Source: Bolinopsis microptera
Taxonomy: Eukaryota; Ctenophora; Tentaculata; Lobata; Bolinopsidae
Direction: 5' to 3'
Assembly (NCBI RefSeq): GCF_026151205.1
Contig: NC_087077.1
Location: 18,026,475-18,090,474 of the forward strand
DNA: 64,000 nucleotides
Numbering within the stretch: position 1 is the stretch's first letter; every line of letters starts with the position of its first letter. Under the pieces are notes generated by a model. It searched no databases and was not told the DNA's origin. It was given only the letters and a program-made list of their open reading frames with translations. Both the position numbers and the translations under genes were made by a program. This document shows positions 35,394 through 47,340 of this stretch, in pieces.

Positions 35394-38300
35394 TACATCA
35401 CGATTCCGAGGGTCGAGAGTTTATGTTTTACAGTAATTACGTTGGGGTCTATCTCCAGTGGGCCTGGGACACTTCTGGTAGAGATTTGATGTGTTTGCTC
35501 TCCGTAACACGGGAATTTTTTTTGCTAAATTCCAAAATGTTCAAATGCACGCTTCACTTCACCGTTTTAATTCTAATAGTTGTCATTTGTACATACTTCT
35601 ATTACTATAAAATATGCGCATAATTGGAAAGGTGCCAAGTTCAGCCACCCGACGCATCTGAAGCCTGATTACAAGGCAGCTGGCAGAGGGCCAGTAACGG
35701 GAATGTAGCCTGCCAAAATACCTGGTTATCCTCAGAAGTAGGCCCGGAGTCTGAGCTATTTGAATAAGTTGGTTACCTGTCCATAGCTCTGTCTCACTAT
35801 GCATACGGTTATTGTTAGTTTATATTCGCTTTTGATTATTATAATCAATGTATTACTTAACTATGTTGTTATAATGTTAAACTCACTAATAACGGTTGAC
35901 CTGGTGTAGCCGTTATATCATTTCATAACCACGCTGGTGGCCATAAAGTTAGTCCTTGTGTTTTGACTGTGTTTTGTAGATATATAATATGGATAAACTA
36001 TACCTGCATGAGCCAGAGAAAGGGCCCGTAGCAGGGTAAATTAATCAGGATGGCCCGGTACCCAAAATCCTGATTAACTAGTTTTGTGGATAGTGATGAT
36101 ATACAAAATCAGAATCCAGGGATAATGACTCTCCGTGGACAATGGACATGGCGAATATTAGCAAAGTGGTTTTGACCTTTCTGATTACTTGTTTCGAACA
36201 GATAGTTTGCTGATGAGAACCTAATCTTTGCCCACCCCCGTTTATGGTAGTACATCAGACCACTGCTGACTGCTTGCAATGGTTCAGACGTCACTACGGG
36301 GTAGCCTATACCTCATTAGTGATTATACCACACAACGAACTGAATTTCCAAACTTGCAATTCTGGAACATCGTTTGCATTGTTCAATTGGCTATCTGGAG
36401 GTATTTTGTCTAAGGTTATCTCAGATACCCTTATATTCCAATTGAACTTGTCTGCTGGTATTTCGTCTCTTTGATCATCATCCATTTGTTTGTACAATGC
36501 AGATTGTGCTGACAATTCAATCTACAATGCCAGAACAATATCCGGCTTGTGACTTTTAGTTTCCTATCCTGTTTAGTGACGGACCTAAGTCGGTACACGC
36601 TTCGTAGTGAATAGAGCGATCAAGGCTCCATTGTAGAACTTGTTTAGAGAATGGTCTTCTGCAGTAACTGGAAACTGGTGAGGGGTGATCTTAGGGTAGC
36701 GGGTAAATTGTCTTTGTTTTGTTCAGGTGACAGGATTAATTTGTTTTGACTGGTCTTAGCTGCTTTGAGATTTCATTGGTAGTTGCTTCAAGCTGGTAGG
36801 TAAATTGCAGAATTGTGCTAAAACAGAGTGGTGTTTTCTCTGGAACATTACCTTACCAGCTTTAAATTTACTTAAAATCCTCCCAATTTCCACTGCCCAG
36901 TGTTTCTTCTGAAATATTGAAATGTGACAAGCGTATTACGTAAAAGTGTGGTTATATGATTATGACATTACCGACTGAGTATTGTACTTAATATAATGGT
37001 TTTCAGTTAAAGATTTGCGTCTCGATCATTGATTTTGTGCTCCATTTTCTCAATTTCCTAGGAAAACACCATATTAGTCTGGGACCTCTGTTACCCCATT
37101 TTAACTTTCTTTACTCTCAACTCCCGAATATAATTTTGTTGCTACGTGAGTCAGGTCAGTAGGCCAGATATCAAGAGTATAGGACACAAGAGTATAGGAT
37201 CAAGAGTATAGGACACTAGTATAGGGCGTAGCACAAAATCTGCTGCTGAGTTGGCTGAGAATTGAGATATTTAAGGAAAATCTCTCAATTTTTGGTTCGT
37301 TTAAATCTGGGTGATTATTTGTCAAATCACTATGTTTTGTTTCAAATTTACACGTGAGTAGATCCACTGATCCAATGCTTCGAGCTAAGCTTTACCTCAA
37401 CCAGACTGTTGAAAACATCAAAAAACCCTTTTGTCTGGATGTTAAAGTGATTCATGTGATTCGCCCTCGTGTCCACCCTTTTAAGAAAGTACCGCCCTTT
37501 TGTCCTACGCCCTCGTGCCCTCTGCTATTGTGTCTACCGCCCTCGTGTCCGATTCCCATTCATTCCAATCGCTGAATTTATACCAATAGCAGGGTAAGCA
37601 CAGGGGTTCAATTCTCTATCTTTTAGTGGACACCTTGACCACAGCACCTACAAAGAAGAAAAAGACAATAAATGAGAAGCTAAGATGATGTAACCATATC
37701 CTGAAGGGCCTTGATGGCGAGTTCCCCGTTGACACTTATGATTTCTCCATTATCTTGAACGTCATTGATATATGTATGAGTCAAAATAAACTGGATCCAT
37801 GTTCTTGGCTCTTTGCCAAGGTCCATCCAGTCAGTGTTATCAGTGAACAGTACGTTCATGGTGGCTTGTAATCTGTCAGCTAATGTTAAATACCCGTTTA
37901 TGTGAATTTATCTTATTGTAACACAATTAAAGGAGTCGAAGCATGACGTCCCCAGACCAACAACATAACAAAGTTTCATTCATGAGCATTACAAGCAGGT
38001 TAGCAGGGGGTTCCTGCTTTGTTGTGGCAAACAAACCCGTTGCTAACTCCCCATAAACCCAGGATTGAACAAAGGCCATTATGCCATTAGAAAAAGGCGG
38101 CTATTAACCTCGGTTAGAGGGTCGGTAAGACCTTGAGAGAGCTGGATCTTTGGTTATTTCTAGAACACACTGTACGATCTAGTTGAGCTAGGCACAGTGA
38201 TTTCTTGGCGTGTTATTTTTGATATAACTCCAACTTATTTCTGCCTCCACAGCAGTGCCCAGAATGGTCTTTCCAACGAGGAGGGTACTTTGACTCCTTC

Positions 38301-38752
38301 TGCTAGTGTAACAGACATAGTGGTCAAAAGCACAGTAGTTCCCGATTTAAAGTCACAATAGTTCCTGTTTCAGGGCACAAAAGTGCTAGCTTCCCATGTA
38401 AGGGCAGGTGATCACTGGATCAGACGACTCAATAGTTCCCATTTTTAGAATTATCGAATCGGAGCCAAAATTTGATCGTACTAAAAAAGCAATACAAGAG
38501 CTACCGTCGCATTCGTTATAATATTTTGAAAGTTGTTGCACCTCGATATTACATAAAAAGCTTAATTTTCCAAGGATTTGAGTCAAGCCGAATATCCGGC
38601 CGGAACCGGATTCAGCCGGATATCCGGTCGGTTCCTAGTCACTAGTCAGGTACACTGATTTTTACTTATTACATTTACATGAGTTGAAATCCAAATTTGA
38701 TGATTTTCACCTCAACTAGCAACCCAACTAAAATACTATCGACGGTAAAAGA
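35394..38752. other. Non-coding tract
   Basis: No supported gene. Small repeats are agtataggacac (37175-37225) and ccctcgtgtcc (37465-37550). At 38585-38635 a GC-rich spot repeats atatccgg-cgg units in direct and inverted form. Confidence 0.4.
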
Positions 38753-38841
38753 ATGTTAGAGAAACGTAACGTTATTGATGTTCGGCGGAGGTCGGGCCAA
38801 CGCAGGAAGACTCATCCCCGTCTACAACCAGCGTACCAGCT
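38753..38841 (+). CDS. Candidate first exon, phase 2 end
   Basis: ATG with A at -3, 29 codons plus two bases to donor ccagct|gtgagtaa. The peptide is very basic: MLEKRNVIDVRRRSGQ, then RRKTHPRLQPAYQL. An in-frame stop (taa) lies a few codons upstream without an acceptor in between, so a first-exon reading is favoured over an internal one. No family is recognised. The basic, low-hydrophobic N-terminus would suit a nuclear or membrane-surface address, which is inference only. Confidence 0.45.
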
Positions 38842-39158
38842 GTGAGTAATCTTATTCGTCATTTAACCAGCAATTAGCAATAATACGATATCATTACTTA
38901 TATATATTTTATTAAAGAATTAAGATGTTCGGTTCAATAATTGAGAGATGATACTTCTTTACTTGTTCTGTAATTTAACCCAGTTTTATTTTCTGGTTTA
39001 ACCAAATAAAAATAAGTGCGTTAGTGCAGGATGATATTAAACGATAATCTCTTACATTTTACAGTTTCGTTCAGTTTTGAAGCGTGGTTTTGAAACCAAT
39101 CATCCATTTTTTGAGAAATTTTGAATATAATTTGAACATTTGAAGAGGTCATTGAAAT

Positions 39159-39666
39159 CAAGGTTGTTAAATACGTATTAGGAGGGAATACGTATTGGAA
39201 TACGAATACGTATTAATCCTCGAAAATTGACGTATTACGACGTATTCTTTATTCAAAAAATTCAAAAATTCAAATATGTTGAGGGGACTGAGCTTTAGAA
39301 AATGGTCTTAAACTTTGATAATTGCGAGATCGTTTTAGGAAACGAAATCAGAAATCATTAAATATGTATTAATATGTAATTGATAATTTCGCAAAAATGT
39401 TAGCTTATTATCCATGAAATTTGATTACAAATTTAAGTTATCATGTATAACTGCACTCCTTTAATGCATGATCAATGATGAGGGTGGCGCGCAGCTGTAA
39501 TGTTTAATTTTGACAAATCAGCGTATTACGGCGTATTATGGCGTATTCGTGGACGTATTTAACAATCCATGGAAATTACCGTATTCCGGCGTATTACGAC
39601 GTATTCTTTATTAGAACCGAATACGTCGTATTCTTTCACGAAAATTTGACGTATTTAACAACCTTG
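39159..39666. mobile_element. hAT-like MITE with 8-bp TSD
   Basis: Terminal inverted repeats CAAGGTTGTTAAATACGT at both ends are flanked by perfect 8-bp direct repeats ATTGAAAT (39151-39158 and 39667-39674). The interior is dense in tacgtatt/cgtattacg motifs in both orientations and has no transposase. An 8-bp duplication and a CAxGG-type terminus fit the hAT superfamily. Confidence 0.9.
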
Positions 39667-40049
39667 ATTGAAATTGAGTTCATTGAGAGGCCGTTACGCT
39701 CGTTCCGTCTCGTTATTTAACTCTCAAGTCTCGAACGGTTTTCCGTTAATTTCATCATTCAGCTAAATGTAAAAAATCCAAGCGAAATTTGTGGTAGTGA
39801 AGAATGAATTCACGCCCATCCAAATGGTTAGGTAAAGGTAACTCAGTAAGTGTAGTAATTATGTAACTCAGTAAGTGCAGCGACATGAAACTATTTAATT
39901 GTTTGACTTTCCCCTCGTAATTAGGATATGTTTCAGCGAAGACGTCATGCAATATTTTGGTAACTTTTAATTGAAGATTTCTCGGCAACCTGTTGACCGA
40001 TTGATTTCTGGGAAAATGACTTCTCAATCGTAGCCCTATCTATTACAAA

Positions 40050-40333
40050 AGTAAATTCCCTTAATTGACCAAAACAACATTATCTCTCCAGTTACCTGGA
40101 GGGACCCGAAAGTAAACTCCCTTAATTTATCAGAACAATATTATCTCTCCAGGTACCTGGAGGGACCCGAAAGTAAACTCCCTTATACATGTTATATGTT
40201 ATAATTAATCAGAACAATATTATCTCTCCAGGTACCTGGAGGTACCCGAAAGTAAACTCCCTTATACATGTAATATGTTATAATTAATCAGAACAATATT
40301 ATCTCTCCAGTCTCCCTGGAGGTGCCCGAAAGT
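40050..40333 (+). repeat. Tandem repeat with ctccaggtacctggag palindromes
   Basis: Four units of about 60-80 bases, each with attatctctccag, a near-palindrome ctccaggtacctggag, acccgaaagt and, in the later units, a ttatacatg-tatgttataattaatcag extension. Units three and four are the longest and most alike. Confidence 0.85.
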
Positions 40334-41501
40334 CAATCCTGCAGAACTAAATTATCCGACCACGTGACCCCCTGAAATTACTTCAAATTATCGCGTTCAG
40401 CAGTATACAGTGGAACGTACAGTGGAATGTGTGATTTCATACTTCTGTTCTGTGTGACTGCTGCTTATTTCATCCTTCGTGTCACACGCACTCACAATAT
40501 TCTTCTGCCTTGAGAGTTTCTTAATGATATTTACGATTTAAATTATCTTAGAAATATTGCTTTTGACAGAGCAAATCGCAGAATACAAGCCTTATGATTC
40601 TGATTTTTTAGAGAAAGATTAATAGATAGCAGCGTTGTGTTTACACTATCTGTTATTTAGAACTTAAGTATACGAGAGTTTTCTGAAAATAGAAACCAGA
40701 TTGCACCGGGGGAAATATGAAATGCCCTCTGATGTGTCCCCTAATGTCACATGATATGCCATGAAGTTGAGACCGGTGTGAATCGCGGCTGGATTATCCA
40801 GAAGTACCGCCGGCGAATTCATAACTGCTATTTCACGGTCGTTGAGTCATATTGAATTAATTACCAAGGTTTCCAGGGCAACCGTTATTTACATCATCAT
40901 AGTTGTACCTGATTTTATTTCATCACCCAAATTGAATAACAAACTTTTAATCGATTGCTGCAATTTATTGTAATTATTGCCAACATTCACCGCATCTTTA
41001 TCTGGAATGGCCAGTTTTAGTTTAGTTTTCCTTGTACTAATCTGTTAACAGGTGTGAACACTTGACTACATCTCCAAGAATGGCCTGCGTCTTACAGTGG
41101 AATATTTTTGCGAATATTTGTAATATTTTTGTGGACATATTTGCGGAGTAATACGGTATTTTTCGACATAAAATGTTCAATAATTGCCTTATTTCTTCAT
41201 TTCAAAGTCAGAGAAGATCAAAAAAATTTGTAGCTGTTTCTGTTAACTGTTGTTTAAGTTGCTATGTTGAAGCTTGTGTTTATAATTACTATAGTGGATC
41301 ACGAAAAGGGAGAATCATTCTTTTTATAGTTTATTATACGGTATTTGGGCTATGTTTAGAGTTTTGTGACTGGCTTCCCTTTCTCTGACATCTTTACTGT
41401 CGATGTAAAACAACGCATTACTCAGCATGATTACAATTCCCCCTAGCTTTAGTTATTCCCTACTTACACTATATCCAACGAGTATAATTATTGCTTTTTA
41501 G

Positions 41502-41621
41502 ATGGTATCTCAAGATGATCCACTTATGGAATCTCGACGTTTAGTTTCGGCTTCTGACGGCTATCAACAGGAGTATCACCTAAATAAATGTAACATATTT
41601 ATAGTTAAGATTTATAGTTAA
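41502..41621 (+). CDS. Possible terminal exon
   Basis: A good acceptor (attattgctttttag) is followed at once by an open frame MVSQDDPLMESRRLVSASDG, then YQQEYHLNKCNIF and a stop at 41619-41621. AATAAA occurs at 41583. No donor is convincing, so if real it would be a last exon entered in phase 0. It is short and unrecognised. Confidence 0.25.
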   Translation: MVSQDDPLMESRRLVSASDGYQQEYHLNKCNIFIVKIYS

Positions 41622-42952
41622 GTGTTGTAATTAGTTTAAAATCAATACTTTCCAGACACCACCAATCTAACCCTGGGCTGCTCAATTCGGCCGGATTTCC
41701 TGTCATCTTGTCATTACTCTCTCGATCCTATTGTGTGTTGTTTCTTTGCTAGCAACTATTGTACTATTAACCTCGCCGCCGTGCTAGTCACCGAATTAAG
41801 ATAATATCATGATAAGGAAATATATCCTATTCAGTATTTAGACGACTGCCGAGCACCTTGATGCTTTTTATCTACTTCTTGACATTATTGTTTGTACGAG
41901 TTGGCCAGGAATATCTTTAAATCCTCTACAATTTGGCAACAACCCAATTTCCACCTCATCTGATCAGATCTCATATTGAGTACGGTAACCTGATATCCTT
42001 AGAACGATGGTATACATGTATACACTATATACCATCATCTGGTTTGGGAACGCAATTCCAAATTGTTGAGATGATTTGACCAGTACCACAAGGCTCTCGA
42101 GCTCCGGTTCAAATTAAATGAGAATAAATCGCTGTCAACCATGTTTAGTAGTTGCTGGTGTGTTCGTCTTAGTTTTAGAGCAACGAGTGAACTCATGTCA
42201 TGTGAAGATTTCTGATTAGTTTGTGACTTTTAAAATGTCTGGTGAAACAGCATAATCCTGATCTAGAATCGTATTATAGTGCACATGAGTTACCCATCAT
42301 TGCTGTGCGTTATTGATGCGTATCCCTGTTGTATCTTTGCTGTGACACAGTGTTACTGCTGTATCCATGGACCCTGTTGTGACACTAATTGTGACACTAA
42401 TTGTGACACTGCTTTGTTATTGCTGTGTGTCACTGCTGTTGTGTCACTTCCTCCCACGAGGAAAGTTGTTTGCCTCCCACGAAATGTTGAAGGATCTCCC
42501 CTCCTGCCTCCATAATGAATTAAACATGATTTGATTGCGCTTCATCCACTCATTATGAACGGGGGAGTCTCGAGAGAAATGTTTCTCTCTTTGAGCCTCG
42601 CCGATCTCATGCTGTTAACAATTTTTGAAGTTTTCCGGTCTTAAGCAATGTATGCTTTTTAGTTTAAGTATCATGACGGATTATCCAAACTTGTGTCCTA
42701 TCTATCTGTGAACTTTAGTGCTCAGCATGACATAACAGAGAAGGGCTGTTTGGAGTGTTTACTTACTACATTGCCACTAAACTTTTAAGTCATCTTGATT
42801 GTCATCCTCATTTTACAGGGGTAGTCTCGTCGCTCTTTTCATGCCTCTCAGTTGTTAGCTGTTTCATTACTTCAATAACAACCACCAAGTATTGGCATTG
42901 TTAGGCACACTGGTTGTTGGGTTCTGTCTAATAACTCCGTCATTGTTTGTGG

Positions 42953-42988
42953 TGACGTCACCGCAATGACGTCACCGCAATGACGTCA
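42953..42988 (+). promoter_or_regulatory. Three tandem CRE palindromes
   Basis: TGACGTCA occurs three times at exactly 14-base spacing (42953, 42967, 42981) within a tgacgtcaccgcaa repeat. The full 8-base site is the CREB/ATF consensus. Tandem full sites suggest a cAMP/ATF-responsive element, or simply a short minisatellite. Confidence 0.6.
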
Positions 42989-45405
42989 TCGCACGATTTG
43001 GCACACGCTCACAGGGGACACGTGTCAAGAAACCACCCTACCGTGACTGCTCCAGTTTAAAAGAGAGTCAGAAATTTGTTTTACCTTGTCAAGTTCTCAG
43101 CGGCTTCTTAATACACAATGAAGCCACAGCTGTTACATAAATTATTTCACCCAGCTTTATAAATGTTAAACTAAAATGTACCGTCCAGTCTAGATCACGG
43201 GATTATGGAGCACTTTTAGTTGCGCCCTCCTTTAAGTAAAACATCTGTTGTACTGAGCCCCTCCATCTACAGCAGCTGTATCTAATATCTATATATATAG
43301 TATACACGATAAGTTATTAACATTATCACTTTATTATATAATGGTAACTATTTAGCTCACTTTTTGGGAGGCTTGTTGAGGTTAAGTTCAATGTCACACT
43401 CTCTCTCGATTGTTCGAGTTTTATTAATGTTAAGTTATGAAAGTGCCCCGTGCTACTATGAGTTCCATGCGACTAAGCTACTTTCCGTTGTGTGAATTCA
43501 AGTATGTAACGTTTTTAACACGTTTAAGTGCTGGTTTGGTCAGTCCACAGCTGTTGTGAAATACAGGTGTGGTCAATCTCTACGTGACGTCATAGTCTGG
43601 ACTATGAAGTCACGTGGTTATTATAATCACGTGACTCATTTGAATTTTCTGAGCTCTCGCTTTTGGGGCTATTGTACACTAATCAATACGTCTGTGAAAT
43701 TGCATATTTTGTTGTGGAATAATCAAATCTTTAGGATTAGCTTACCTGGTATTCTCCGAGCTCATGCTGAGTACATTTATTCATTCTACGCAGTTATTTC
43801 TCAATTAGTATGGGACTTGATATGTTATCATTGCGCATGTTACCAATATCTAATTCTCATCTTGGTATATGCTCAGTTTGTTGCCTCACAATTTTCTGTT
43901 TTTAATTGTTTCACCAATTTTCTGGTGTGTATTTTTATTGTCAATTTCATCACATGGAGCTCTTGAATGGTTTTGAAGTTTAAGATCATTATACCTTTAT
44001 GGTGCAGTATGATACCAATTAGCATACAATTATGCAATTACATCCGATTGTTTGAGGGCTGTCCTACATCCGTGCCTTTTTCACTATATTTCCGTGATTT
44101 CCGCACGTGCAAAATCCACCATTCTCTCTGTCTAGACTCTGGTCCGCATCTTTGATGTACATAATTAAAAAGTGTGTTTGTTTAAAATAACCCGGTGGGA
44201 CATCAATGCCCGCAATCATCAACATCAGAAATACATTGCCTTTATAGTGGTGTAACGCTGCATACAACGCTGCAAGAATTTCTGTAAAACTAGCCCGACT
44301 TTATTTTTGGGGTGACATTTGAGAACAGTCATGACGATTGTAAGTACAATTTGCACGTTCACTCATCTCAACTCAAGATTTGGCCATCGAGAATAGCTGC
44401 ACACTGCAAAGTCTGCAATTCTGCAAGTTAAAGTTGTGACCTTTTGAAAATAGTGACGCCTGTCTTCTTCCTATTCATATTCGCTCGCTCTTTTAAACTC
44501 TATTTAATCATTTGAATAAGCCTTAAGAACTTTTCTATGATTGTGACTGTAAGGGGGTCCAGTCTTTACAGCGGTAGATTTGTCGGCGCAAATAATTAGG
44601 GCTACACTTAGCTACTTAGGTTTGGGTATGATCAGTTTCTCTCAATCTAAACCTTACCCTTATTTTTTTGCCCCGACAAATGTCCCTCATCCCGGACCCA
44701 CTTTACCCACTTTACGCACAACCTGGATATTTTCTCAGCTGAATTAAAACTACCTGCACTGTTCTGCATGCTTGGAACCCCAAGCAGTTGAGGGTGGGGC
44801 TGCTGAGCTTTTCTTATCTAGATTTACTAAAAGCGTTCTATTTCTTAATTCATCAAAGTGGTGCAAGCGTAACAATATAGAGCTGTTCGGCCGAGTTCGG
44901 GCATCAACTGTGACAATTTATAGTCTACGGACTTGTTTCTATCTGCAAAGTGCCTACCTCAGCTCCATTTAAACACCTTAGAAGTTAAATGTAGGCATAA
45001 TTTAAACATAAAGTTGCATTCACAATAACTTTAGACCTTTCGTCACCATCGTAAAGTGGTTAGTGGTGATATTTGGGCAACGGATTCGGCGATGTTGATC
45101 AAACTTATTCGTGCACAGTGCACTTCTGCAAATATTTGTATGTCATTAAACTGTTAAACGTTGTCTAAACAAACACATTATTTTGTATTACATTGTTTGT
45201 CGTTGTCACTTTCTCTGATCTGCCACTTTCTCTGACAGACCCGCTCTTAATGTTTTAATCTCCAGAGTTCTAATCACTCTCTCTGGCTCAACTTTACTGA
45301 AATTCACATTCAAATTTTATCATACCATCTTTTTACCTAAATCGCTAATCCAGCTGCCCACCTTAAAGCAAAAAGAAACAAAAGAACGCTGCCCTCGTTT
45401 ACCAG

Positions 45406-45552
45406 TTCACCGAGTGTGGTAAGCAGTGGTGGTGGGATGTCAGTGTTTGACGAGGTAGAGTTGTTAGGTGACCACTGTTTCAACTCTGCAACCCCCACTC
45501 CTGATGATGTCTTCTATCAGCACGCTGACCCCCTCAATACTTGTCACTTCAC
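45406..45552 (+). CDS. Candidate exon, phase 2 end
   Basis: Acceptor cgctgccctcgtttaccag and donor ttcac|gtgagtat bound an open frame: SPSVVSSGGGMSVFDEVELL, then GDHCFNSATPTPDDVFYQH and ADPLNTCHFT. A frame stop lies at the donor. An alternative acceptor at 45353 (branch-like gctaat then ccag) would add KAKRNKRTLPSFTS in the same frame. Entry at 45406 takes one base, which fits a preceding phase-2 exon such as 30715-30830. Alternatively the ATG at 45433 starts an alternative first exon. The peptide is acidic and Ser/Gly rich, with no recognised domain. Confidence 0.5.
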
Positions 45553-46330
45553 GTGAGTATATTATCTTTCAGCCAGACTTTTCAGGGTCTTATTAGGGAC
45601 TTTTCAGGGTCTTACTACTTAGGGACTCGTAAATTTCAGGGTCTTAATTTGAAAAGACGGTGCTATAATGATTGATTTAATACTGCGGGTTAGCCATCAT
45701 AGTGCATCTAAAATAAGTGATTAGATGTTGATGTAAGTTATAGAGTAAAACTATTAACGGCTTTATATTATATTTCTGACGACACCACCGGGTTACCTCC
45801 GAGAGTCGCGCAGTTGGATGCCCATCATTAAACCAAGCGGTAGTGGCTAAATGTTTCTGCACCAGGCCGGTCATGCAGCTGTCTTAGGCAGCTCAGACAT
45901 TAATTAATTATAATATCATTAAATTACATTATATATATTATATATTATATTATGTAGGAAACCGTCCAGGATAGTTATATAGTTTGCCGTGCAGCGAAGC
46001 CACGCGCGAAGAAAGTCTAGTACATGGTAATCGTTGCTATGGTGATCGTTGGTAATCGTTGCTATGATGATCGTTGCAGGCGTTCGAGACGTATTTGTTC
46101 TTACTACTACTACTAGCAATTTACTAAGATTGATAAACTAATTTATATTTATATAAATTAGATTTATAAATCTTTAATTCTAGACCTGAGGATATTAAAG
46201 TTGCTTTTTTGATCTTTGAAACTACAGGGTCATAAATGGTTATATACACTAAATTAAAGTTCAATAACGTCGACTGCTGCAGTGCGTAGTGCGTTTTATA
46301 ACATTATTACCATATTCTAAATTCTTGAGA
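45553..46330. other. Non-coding tract
   Basis: Nothing supported. It holds short direct repeats of cagggtctta (45586-45645) and ggtaatcgttgctatg (46026-46070). Confidence 0.4.
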
Positions 46331-47007
46331 AATGTTTTATAATTGTGATCAAATGTTAAAGTTCGATTGCAAAATTAATTCGTTGGTTCTCGCGTTTTAT
46401 CCACAGTGAACTCGTCTGTGGTATTTCACAAAAATAATTCATTCGCAAAAATAGGGATGTAAATGAAACATATCTACGTATCTTATTAGCTTATTGAATT
46501 ATTGATAATATTGGATTATGATATCGGTTTATGATCATTTCGCTTTACCTTGTGTCAACAGCTTTTTTATTTGTCTAATACATTTTTTCGTATTGAATCT
46601 CCGTTATCTTTATTCTTGTAGTTTTTTTTGCGCTGCTGACATCACATGTTATGTTAGTTGTCAATTACTACACCGCATAACACACCGCTAAGTTGATATT
46701 GTTTGTTTTTTCATAATTCAAGTGTTACACTGTTAATTATATTTATAATATATATATTTTTATTCAGCCACAACTGTCAGTAAAACAACGCCTTGACTTC
46801 AAATGTCGGTAAAATGTACCTTTACAGTCATCCTCAATAAATGTATTTAATTGTAGTTGTGAAAATAGTTTAAAACTATTTAGTTATAAAATATATATTG
46901 CTTTCATCAATATATATATATTAATAAAATGATGCAAAGAACTATTTCGAAGATCTAATCAACACCGACTTTTAATGTGTAGGAGTACAGCAACAAAATA
47001 TATATAT

Positions 47008-47064
47008 GTATATCCATAGTCACATTGTTTCGTCCTATTAGGACTCATCAGTATGGCTCAAATC
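47008..47064 (-). ncRNA. Hammerhead ribozyme motif, copy 1, mutated cleavage triplet
   Basis: The - strand has the core CTGATGA, stem II GTCC/GGAC, GAAAC, a short stem III and stem I CCATA/TATGG. The cleavage triplet reads GAC where the intact copy reads GTC: one substitution breaks the A15.1-U16.1 pair. Expected to be inactive or very weak. Confidence 0.75.
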
Positions 47065-47084
47065 ATCAGGGTTGGTTTTGCCGA

Positions 47085-47151
47085 TGGCGGGTATCGACCC
47101 AGCAACCTTGCGATTACTGGCTCGGCGCCACACCACTGGGCCGCCAAGCCC
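47085..47151 (-). other. tRNA-like promoter block upstream of hammerhead
   Basis: The - strand begins GGGCTTGGCGGCCCAGTGG (A-box-like, 47133-47146) and has GGTCGATACC (B-box-like, one mismatch, about 47090-47099), then GCC-ATCGGC. Spacing is tRNA-like. It lies directly upstream, in - strand sense, of hammerhead copy 1, so Pol III transcripts would start with this head and run into the ribozyme. Confidence 0.6.
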
Positions 47152-47284
47152 TTAATGATGAGGGAGTTACAGAGGTACCTCACTGCTCTACAAACTCATT
47201 ACAAGTTAGGAGCTTTGCATTTAAGCTGAGCGGTAGATCTATTCATTCCCTAGAGTGCTCAAGCTTAGAAAAATAGGCGAGCAT

Positions 47285-47340
47285 ATTTATCCATAGACAC
47301 AGTGTTTCGTCCTATTAGGACTCATCAGTATGGCTCAAAT
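47285..47340 (-). ncRNA. Type I hammerhead ribozyme, complete
   Basis: Read on the - strand: stem I 5' strand CCATA (47329-47333), core CTGATGA (47322-47328), stem II GTCC/GGAC with loop TAATA (47309-47321), GAA (47306-47308), stem III ACA/TGT with loop CTG (47297-47305), C17 (47296), then stem I 3' strand TATGG (47291-47295). An outer ATTT/AAAT helix extends stem I past an internal bulge. All invariant hammerhead positions are present and the cleavage triplet is GTC. Cleavage is predicted between 47296 and 47295. Short stem III and open stem I make it type I, as in retrozymes, schistosome Sm-alpha and Penelope-like elements. Confidence 0.9.

Larger units (their letters stand above)
40334..45353. 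other. Non-coding tract with regulatory-looking motifs
   Basis: No supported gene apart from the weak exon at 41502. Motif clusters are listed separately (42953) or under findings (43606). A 136-codon frame at 43556-43966 is rich in hydrophobic and aromatic residues but lacks any family match or splice logic and is not called. Confidence 0.4.

Noticed and set aside
36195..36225. ctgatgag motif as a fourth hammerhead
   Set aside because: No following stem II plus GAAA and no matching stem I or cleavage triplet.
43556..43966. 136-codon hydrophobic open frame
   Set aside because: Length is unusual but not impossible in AT-rich DNA. There are no splice sites, family motifs or consistent membrane-helix pattern.
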